A stretch of 64,000 nt of DNA, from positions 62,001 through 126,000 of the forward strand of contig QJPP01003097.1 in the NCBI GenBank assembly GCA_003996215.1, read 5' to 3'. Below, piece by piece: positions 56,179 through 64,000 of the stretch; the stretch's first letter is position 1; each line of letters starts with the position of its first letter. This DNA is from Jaltomata sinuosa. Taxonomy: Eukaryota; Streptophyta; Magnoliopsida; Solanales; Solanaceae. The translations under genes and the position numbers were made by a program. The notes under the pieces are model-generated. The model saw only the letters and a program-made list of their open reading frames with translations, had not been told where the DNA came from and made no database searches.

Positions 56179-58503
56179 AATGGTATCAATGCCAAGGTTA
56201 CCGGTCTCCCAGTACAAGAACAAAATGTCGAATAGAGTTCCGCGGATTGGTGTGTTGACATCCACATCTAATCCTAGGGAAGCTATGAAATATTCTAGGA
56301 AACACTTCTCTTCTTTCATTCCTTTTTGTGCGGTTTCGTTACTTGCTTGTATGGATTGAGTCCAATTGGTATCTCTCGATTCCAATTGGTATCTCAATAA
56401 GGTGAAGGATGTCATTGGACTCCGGGGACGACAAACAAGCAAGAAGGATTGGAACCGGCAAGGTTCCAATTGGTATCTGTCCGGGGAGGCTATGTAAAGG
56501 TATGGATGGATCGGCTAATGGTCATCCATGAGGCGAATAAAAAGTAATGAAACTGATTTGATTGACTGTTTAAGCTTAAGGCTTGATATTGTGCTTATGT
56601 GTATTGATGTTGTTTGAATGACTGTAAATGTGTGGTGTGCAATTATTTGATTTTATGTGAATGTTTTGGTCTGGGAGGAGTCATAACTTGAATTGGTGTG
56701 CTTGGGTTGGTAATTACTTTTTATGTGTACTTGAATTGGTCAGTAAAGTGGTGTTACATTTTGGAAACAGGCTTGCCATTGGTAAAAATGGTAAGGGGAA
56801 AAGGCTTACAACTGTAGGGAAACTCCAGTTTCAGGACAGTTGGGATTGATTAGGAACCATGGGGGAAAGGGCTATCATTGCTTGATGGCATAAAATGCGG
56901 TAAGGAAATTTTTATGGTAACTCATGATTGTAACTTAAGGAAAATTTATTCCCAGCTTGAAAGTTGTGATTGTTTTAAATGATAAATTGCGATATGCCTT
57001 AATTAGAATTGTTTATATTACATTCGGGTATAGGCTTACCATGTATATAGATGGTAAGGGAACAAAAAGAGATTTTGGACTGTAGGGAAGCTCCAATTTC
57101 AGGAAAGTCGGGACTTGGTTGAGAACCAAGGGAACTAGGGGGGTTGTTTGTGCTTGATAGCGGAAGTGTTTTGTTGGGAATAATTTCTTGCATAATCCTC
57201 TTGTTGATTTGTGATAAGTGATGCTAAGTTTCAGTCTGTGTAGTGCCAGGAATGGTCTTGAGGATTGTTTAAGACCATGGCGGGATTAACGGGATTAAAC
57301 AATGTTAACAGGGAAGGGGAATGATAGAATTTTTCAGAGAATGGTAAGTTTTTTGGGCTACTACTTTTGGGGATTTCCATAGCAGTGTGCAATTCGCTAT
57401 TGCGGGATGGGTAGGGCATGATCCCTGTCCTATTTTTCCCTTGTACTGTCTTTCATTCCCGGGTTATTTTAAATCACTATTTGAGCTGCGAGCTATTGCA
57501 AGAATTATTTAGCATCCATGCGCAATAAGAGGAAAGGGTAGATACGATAGCCCAGGGTATTGGTGAAATTTTTTGATTTACCACTGGTGGGAATAGTCAC
57601 CTAGGTAGAATTTGGCCAAATGACCCGTTATTAGCTGAGTAGTGTTGGAAATTGCTCGTAGTCTTATGTCATGAGGGTGATTTGACTGGTTTATTATTGA
57701 TGATCCTTAGTGGTAGGGTTAGTTGAGGGAGTTAGGGTGAGAAAACTTTTGGTTGAGGAGTTAGAAATCTCGGGTTAGGCTAGTCTCAGATGAATTTTGA
57801 GCAAGGTAAGTTCTAGGGAAATTTGGGTGCGGATTGCATGTTATATCATGGTCTGAGTTAGCTTTTTCATTAGCCAAGACCTTAAGGAGTCCGAGAGACT
57901 TTTCGGAATCATATTCAGGTAAGTAGTGATCTCGGTATGTGGGTTGACATGAAAGGGTTGTTCCAGAATGTCAGGAAATTAAGAGTGTTTTAAAATAGGC
58001 ACTTTTGGAAAACTTTTCAACTTTCTGTCCCATGTCAACCGCCATAGCGGTTGAACACATCGCTATTGCTACCTCCGCTATAGGGGAGAAATTATCGCTA
58101 TAGCGGAGGTCAGCGACTGTCAGCACCGGAGCATGGGAATTAAGTTTTGGTCCGTTATGTTTGGAATTCTTTCGCTCTGTTATGTTTGGAATTCTTTCGC
58201 TCCGTTATGTTTGGAATTCTTTTACTCCGATATTTCAACGAGGCCCCTGATTTCTTGGGCACTCAAGGAGGAGTAATCTAACTGGTCTCGTATAGGTTGA
58301 AGGAAGAAATTCCTTGACAGAGAAGAATTGAATTAAACTTTGGTTGAGCTTGGGTACACCCGGGGGATTTGAGAGTTCGGTGGTTCGCATAAGGCTATTT
58401 TATGCTGTCATAGTAGAGCGTTAAGTTTCTAAGGGCTGGTTCATCCTTTTCCTTCTGCCTTAGAGATCGTTCGGGGATGAACGAGGGGTAAATTGGTATC
58501 TGT
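56179..58503 (+). other. family B interior, non-coding mosaic
   Basis: No frame over about 110 codons and no gag or pol motif on either strand. It has three CCAATTGGTATCT boxes (56362, 56382, 56466). A direct repeat of about 110 bp lies at 56787-56890 and 57040-57165 (GTAGGGAA(A/G)CTCCA(G/A)TTTCAG). At 57690-58130 there is a segment resembling the U3 part of the solo LTR at 30854-30300 (GTTGACATGAAAGGGTTG in both), and three tandem TTATGTTTGGAATTCTTT units sit near 58160-58225. It ends AATTGGTATCTGT against the 3' LTR. Confidence 0.8.
56181..56192 (+). other. degenerate primer binding site (family B)
   Basis: TGGTATCAATGC, 10 of 12 matching the initiator-Met site, two bases after the LTR end. 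Confidence 0.75.
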
Positions 58504-61339
58504 TGTAACGACCAGGTTCGTCATTATATTAATTTTTCCCGATTTCGTAAATTTAGGAAAAATGGTTAAAAAATCATTCGGGGTAAGTAGGGTGACGTCA
58601 TAGAAAATTTCTGATTTTTTGGAAATAATCCGGGCTGACGTCACTCCGCTATAGCGATATTTTATTCCGCTATAGCGGAACCGCTGTAGCGGAGGAGTAG
58701 ACCGCTATAGAGGAGCTACGGGAGACAGTAGCCTGAGACGGGATTTTATTAAAAAGTCTCTTCTCCTCAGTTGGAAAACATACGAGTGTTCCTCCAAAAA
58801 CCCTCCCAGGCTGCTCCAAGGCTAGGGAATCTTGAGGAGGAGGGGTCATGGTTGAAGGAACACGAAACAACGGATTCCAGGACCATCGTTCAGCCAGGAA
58901 TGCACTCACGAAGCTAGAAATGCACCGTTGCAGCTGCTCGGTATCCAGGTAGGCTAGGTTTCTTCCAAGAGTAGATTGACCGCTTTTATTTTCATATTAT
59001 TGTATAGAATAAAATGGAGAATCCATGGTTAGGCCTTCGGGCACGGAGTCTGGAGGAAGTTGTTGAATTATTGGATTACTTTGAAAATGGTAAAATGGGA
59101 ATATGGTGTTGTAATATTCTAGGTATTGCTTAAATTGTGTGATTTTGCTAATAAAATGCGGAAACTAGAATATCAGAAGGTTCGGGGAACCAGAAAAGGG
59201 TTAGTAATTAACAAATATGTAAGGAACGGAAGTTCTGGACTAATGGGTATAATTAGAATAATTGTTTGGTTGTGTTCTAAGGCTGGGAAGGGTTTTCCCA
59301 GGTTGTATTTGGTCCTAGGGAAAGGGTCAGGAATAAATGTAATTAACTGCATGTTTAAAGGGGAGAACCGGGGTTAGTCTTGGATGGGATTTTGACGGTT
59401 CATAGTGTACCCGAAATGGGGTAGGTGATGGCTTACGATTTCTGTGAATGTTGTATATTCTTATACTCATATCTAAGTGTTTGTATAAATTTCATTGCTT
59501 AGGAAAGTTGTGTAGAATGTCTAAGGTTTCTGCTTTAAAGTCTGTGATTTGAACGGTGTTTGCTTGTTGGTTTACAAGTTGTTTGATCATCTATTTGACT
59601 GTGGGTTGTTGACATTCGGTTGGCTCAGGTACCACGCCTGGTATGGGTATACTAACGGTTGGCACGGGTACCATGCCTGGTACAGGTATAACAAATGATT
59701 GGCTTGGGTACCACGCCTGGTACGAGATACTAATGGTTGGATCGAGTACCACGCCTGGTACGGGTTTACTTTACTGCATCATTTCATTGATATTATTGCA
59801 TTGTGTGATTGGTGTTGGTTCCATGAGTGGACCGGGCTGTGTTTATAAATTGTGATATTACTTGTGGTCTTGGTGTAGGCCGGAATGGTATATTATATTG
59901 TACTTTTGGTCTTGGTGTAGGCCGGGTAATTATATTGTGAGTTGGTCTTAGTGTAGGCTGGGTTATTATAAAACATTGTGCTTTTGGTCTTGGTGTAGGC
60001 CGGGTAATTATATTGTGAGTTTGGTTTTGTTGTAGGCCAGGTAATCATATTATTAGTTTGGTCTTGGTGTAGGCCGAATTGTTATATTATATTTTTCTTT
60101 TGGTCTTGGTGTAGGCCGGGTTGTTATATTATGTTATTAGTTAGTCTTGGTGTAGGCCGGGTTGTTATATTATATTATAATTTGGTCTTGGTGTAGACCG
60201 GGTTATGATGTTAACTATTAGTTGGTCTTGGTATAGACCGAGTTGTCATGTTAACACCTAGATATGTTAGGGGGATCCGGTTGGGTCTGGATTATGTAAA
60301 AGAGGTTATGAGTTCACAATTGTTGTTATTAAGTGTACTAATGGCGGTCTGAAATTATTTGTGGTTAATAAGTTAAGGGTGGGTCTTAGTATAGACCGGG
60401 TAGCCTGTTGAACACTTAGGTGTGGTTAGAGGATCCTTGGAGGGTCCGGGTTTCAGGATTAGAAAGGGACTTAGATATAACTCCGTTGTTGTCATTGAAT
60501 GTGTCAATGGTTGCTAAGTGAATTTCATGTGATTGGTAAATTGAGAGTAAGATTGAAAGTCTGGGGTTGTAGTTGTTGGTTGTTATAACCAGGATGGAAA
60601 GTTGTCCTTGAGGTCCGTGAAGGGTCCGGACACTGGTAAGTAATACCACAGGTATAAGTGGTTTGGTTGAGCAGTTAGTTGGGTTAAGTCTGAATATCTA
60701 CTCAAGGAGGTGACTTGGAAAGTCTAGGTGACAAGGTGACTTGGGAAGTCTAGATGTCAAGGTGACTTAGGAAGTCTAGATGTCAAGGTGACTTGGGAAA
60801 TCTAGATGTCAAGGTGACTTGGGAAGTCTAGGTGACAAGGTGACTTGGAAAGTCTAGATGTCAAGGTGACTTGAGAAGTCTAGATGTCAGGGTGACTTGG
60901 AAAGTCTAGGTGACAAGGTGACTTGGGAAGTCTAGATGTCAAGGTGACAAGGCGACTTGGTAAGTCTAAAGGTTAGGATAGTCGGTTCCGAAAGGGGGGA
61001 TTGATAAAAGTGTTGTTGAAAAGGGTGAAGCATTTACCTTGTGCATTTTATCTTGATTTTTATATGATGGTAGGAGTGAATTCGGGTCAGCCGATGATGC
61101 CTACCAGTACGTGTGTTTGTACTCATCTTATGTCATATACTCATCTTGTAGAAGATCTTGTACCGGCTTAGACTAGGTTCTGGGGAGGTTGTTTCATATT
61201 GTAAATGTTTTCCGCAAATTCTTTAAGTCGTTTATTTTTCTAAACTATTTGTAAAAAGGATTTCTCATGTATTTAAGGATTCTCCTATCTAGGTGGATTA
61301 GAGTAGGTGCCCGCACGGCCCGGTAGTTGAGTCGTGACA
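58504..61339 (+). repeat. 3' LTR of family B, 2,836 bp
   Basis: TGTAACGACCAGG to GTCGTGACA. Retains CCGCTATAGCGG palindromes (58667) that are degraded in the 5' LTR. Hairpin array 59629-59761, GTAGGCCGGG array about 59868-60245, 26-bp array 60706-60967. Confidence 0.92.
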
Positions 61340-62526
61340 GTTCGAATATATTAAAACCATTTATTGCTTCTCTCTTATTGATAATTTGTTTGAAAGAATA
61401 AACCTTCGAGGAATTTGGTTTGGTGCATTCTCATCACTAATCATGAGATCAGAATCTGGTCATATCTTGTGCCTAAAATCGATGTGTAAATAAGCTAAGT
61501 GTTTGCTTTTTGAGCCATTAACAATGTTTTCCTTGTTAAAAGATGATCCTTTTCAAATCAATTATTTTTCCTTAGTAAAGCTTATAAAATTCAATTTGTG
61601 TCAATTGAGTGTGATTCTTTCTTTCTTCTTTAAACATCCCAAATTGCTCTTTTTTTTAAACATCCCAAAATGCTCTTTTTATTTTTTCTCCTTAGCAATA
61701 AGGTAACTTAGTATAATCTGGTAAAATTATTTAAACCCAATGTGAGCTAAAGATATATCAGTTAAGAAATATGTTTTTTCCTTTAAACATTATCCATGCT
61801 AGTCCAGTTTAAATAGAAGAAATATGTCGCATGTGTTTCTTTCATGAGCTTAAAACTGCCCATTTGCATTCTCTGTTTAGCCATTGCATAATGTATTTGA
61901 GTGTTACCTTTCAGCTATATTTTGTTGTGCCTAACTAATCTGCAATAATGAAGTTTCCTTTCTTTGAGTTTAATTTATCCCTATCTATTTGAAAACTTTT
62001 CCATAATGCAAAAGTGTAAGTTGTGGCATCACTCTTAAGTGTGCCATGTGATGTTAGCTGAATGGTTTTTTCCCAGAATATTTAAATTTTGAGCTCTACT
62101 TGTTTGATTTTAGATAATTTCCATCATTGTTCTTAAGCATCATGCTCATTTTCATTCACTCGTATATTGCCTCATCTTAAACTTTCTTGATAAATACTAA
62201 TCTTTATCTCTTTTCCTTGCATGTGAAATCTTGAACGAGTTCAAATCGGACTCATACCTTGTATTTTTGTTGGATTAAACCAGACAATTCTTTGAGTCAA
62301 CCCCCCATTCACAGTCCAAATGGAATGATATGCAGCTAAAAGCAATATACACAAAGGAAGCTAATATCAACCCCCGAATGGTTTGAAATAGTGGCAGCAA
62401 TATAATAGCAGCCAAAAAGCTGAAGGAGCAACATTATGAGTTTAAAGCCCATATAACATCAGTAGTGGCAAGCAGCAGTCCGAAGGGACTATTTGGAGTA
62501 AAATTTGGGTCAAAGGCCTAAATTAC

Positions 62527-64000
62527 TATAATGACCCTTCCAGTTATTCCCGCGTTTATGCTTTCTTTGAACTGTTAGAGCTTGCTTGTAGTAGTCCTAA
62601 GTCATTTATGACTTGCTGGAACTAATAGTTCGGTGCCTTAGTAGTTCATTTGGTCTTTATGTCCGTTTTCCTATTTTAGAGCTTAACCTTAGAAAGTCAT
62701 TGACTTCGGTCAACATTCTGGGTAAATATGCTCGGAATCAAATTTCGACAGTTCCGTTAGCTTTGTACTATGGATTTTGGTCTAGATGGACCCTTGGCCA
62801 AAGTCTAGGAGTTTTTAGTTTGGTGTTGTATTGATTTTTTGTGTTTTCTAGCCAGTTGAACTTAGAAGTTTGACTTTGGTCAACATTCGGAGAAGACGAT
62901 CTCAGATGAAATTTCCATCAGGGTTGTTAGCTCCGAAATGTCAACTTTGGACAAGAGGGACCTTTGATTCAGGTGCTGAGGCTTCCAGACTCATTTTAGT
63001 CTATGGTGTTCCATTTTGAAAAAGTTGGCCTAAAGTTGATTTTAGGTGTGGGGCACACTTTTCATTAAATCGACCTTTGTTAGGAATTTCATTAATTTCG
63101 TTGAGACTAGAATACCACTTTTTAGTGTGGTAGCATAGTTCATTTACGCGCGCAGGGTCACAGATGAGTCTTGTAGGCCCATCCAAAGACTTTTTCCCTT
63201 TAGTTTTTTTGCTTGTTGCTATTGCAGGGGCATGCCTCATACCTTAATCGTGACCACAAGGGAAGCTATTGCAATCGTGATGGTCTACCTCGAGGGTCCC
63301 TTCACGCGATTGCGATGAAGGGCCTCTGGACCCAACTCCCTTTGCTTTACACTATTGCAAGGTCTCTCCTCACGACCGCAATGTAGTCCCTTCCTCCTTG
63401 ATCTTCGCAATTGCGTGGCTAGCCCTAGTGACCATGATGGTCTAGCCAGCGTGGTCCTCGCGATAGCGTAGGTTCCTTCGCGACCGTGAAGAAAGACCCA
63501 TGGCAGTATATATAGTCCCCTCTTAATTTTCATCACTCCAAAAGTGCATATCCTCTATTGTTATCAGCTCAAGCTCCCTTTTTCTTAGTATAGCTTCAAT
63601 TCCAGGCGTTAGGGTGATAATTCTTGGTTCTGTGATCATTTTCTTGTCCCCAACTCGGTAAGTTCCTTGTGAATTCCGTTAAATTCTCCTTTGATTGCTC
63701 TTTTTGATTCTTGTAGTTCAAGGGCTATTTTTGAGTCCTTACTCTTGCTCTTTTCCCCTTAAATTTTGAGCATGCACTCATGGGAGTGTGGTGATCTTTG
63801 TGGACTCTTTCATTTTTGGCTTCGGGTTGCAGGGCCCATGGGCCTGCTTATGACGCATATTTTAACTGGTTATACTTCTAGGAATATGAGTACCGTTGTT
63901 CTTATTTTAACATTTAGATTACCTTCTTGATAGTGTGATTGCTTTTTGGGACTCTTCAGAGCAGTGCGGGCTTGGACAATATCGTTCCAACAACTTTTCA
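62527..64000 (+). repeat. LTR of family A, second element, runs off the window
   Basis: TATAATGACCCTTCC aligns with the TGTGATGACCC start of the family A LTRs. The order of blocks (GTTAGAGCTT, AAGTCATTTATG, TTGACTT(T/C)(A/G)GTCAACATTC, TCCGTTAGCT) and the CG-rich stretch before a TATA box are shared. The terminal TG is now TA. Whether it is a solo LTR or heads a full element cannot be told from this window. Confidence 0.82.
63507..63514 (+). promoter_or_regulatory. TATA box in the right-edge family A LTR
   Basis: TATATATA at the position equivalent to the TATA box at 21577 in the other family A LTR, again just after repeated GCGA motifs. Confidence 0.55.

Larger units (their letters stand above)
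53186..61339 (+). mobile_element. non-coding LTR retrotransposon (LARD-like), family B, 8.15 kb
   Basis: Two long LTRs (53186-56178 and 58504-61339) flank a 2.3-kb interior with a Met-tRNA-like primer site but no gag or pol. Flanks GTTTG (53181-53185) and GTTCG (61340-61344) match at 4 of 5. LTRs begin TGTAACGACC and end CGTGA(T/C)A. Such an element would depend on proteins from coding relatives, presumably chromoviruses like families A and C (inference). Both LTRs share three kinds of tandem array. Confidence 0.9.
51477..62526 (+). repeat. LTR of family F, split by family B
   Basis: Starts TGTTGACACCCAATTTTTTA at 51477, a start common among Solanaceae gypsy LTRs, with a TTATAT core near 52057 and a (CTT)n leader at 52067. 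At 53181-53185 the family B element inserts with a GTTTG/GTTCG duplication, and the sequence resumes at 61345. The right limit is uncertain: it ends near GGGTCAAAGGCC (62510) before the family A LTR. About 2.9 kb without the insert. Confidence 0.5.

Noticed and set aside
54297..60967. Satellite or centromeric tandem DNA
   Set aside because: Arrays are short, differ in unit, and are fixed parts of the two family B LTRs with a dispersed relative at 28650-30854.

Overview
This is nuclear DNA from a flowering plant, almost certainly a member of the Solanaceae. The window has one recognisable host gene, long intronic and intergenic stretches, and dense nested transposons. A TS-family SINE, a Solanaceae-style RTE LINE with a (GTT)n tail, and chromodomain Ty3/gypsy elements primed by initiator Met-tRNA all point to that family. 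I cannot name the species.

Host gene (about 1-13,660, minus strand): the first eight exons of CDC27B/HOBBIT, the APC3 subunit of the anaphase-promoting complex, run from an ATG at 13,447 to a donor at 282. They encode residues 1 to about 367; the C-terminal TPR half lies beyond base 1. Seven of the eight exons have clean GT/AG borders in the right phase. The acceptor of exon 8 reads CG where AG is expected. Intron 6 is about 7.8 kb, swollen by an L1-type LINE that carries two MITEs, plus an RTE fragment and a hAT MITE. Intron 1 holds a TS SINE with a 14-bp target-site duplication.

Composite upstream of the gene (13,661-25,675): two inverted repeats of about 118 bp, with near-matching 9-bp flanks, bracket roughly 12 kb. 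Inside are a decayed Ty3/gypsy element (family A, integrase missing), a decayed Ty1/copia element in the opposite orientation, and a MITE. This looks like a Mutator-like transposon filled by later insertions. It begins only 213 bp from the CDC27B start codon.

25,676-34,735: AT-rich spacer, two MITEs, then a plus-strand L1-type LINE whose ORF1 is split by a solo LTR with a perfect GTATC duplication.

35,262-47,962: a minus-strand Ty3/gypsy chromovirus (family C). Its pol is split by an RTE LINE. Its 5' LTR is split by a DNA-transposon-like insert, itself split by a solo LTR with a perfect ACAAC duplication.

47,972-64,000: a Stowaway MITE, a solo LTR (family E), and a broken LTR (family F) split by a non-coding LTR element (family B, 53,186-61,339) with 2.8-3.0 kb LTRs full of tandem arrays. 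The window ends in another family-A LTR.

No protein-coding transposon gene here looks intact. CDC27B is the only gene likely to matter to the cell. The most unusual material is the structured, repeat-rich LTRs of family B, the composite abutting the CDC27B promoter, and the altered splice acceptor.
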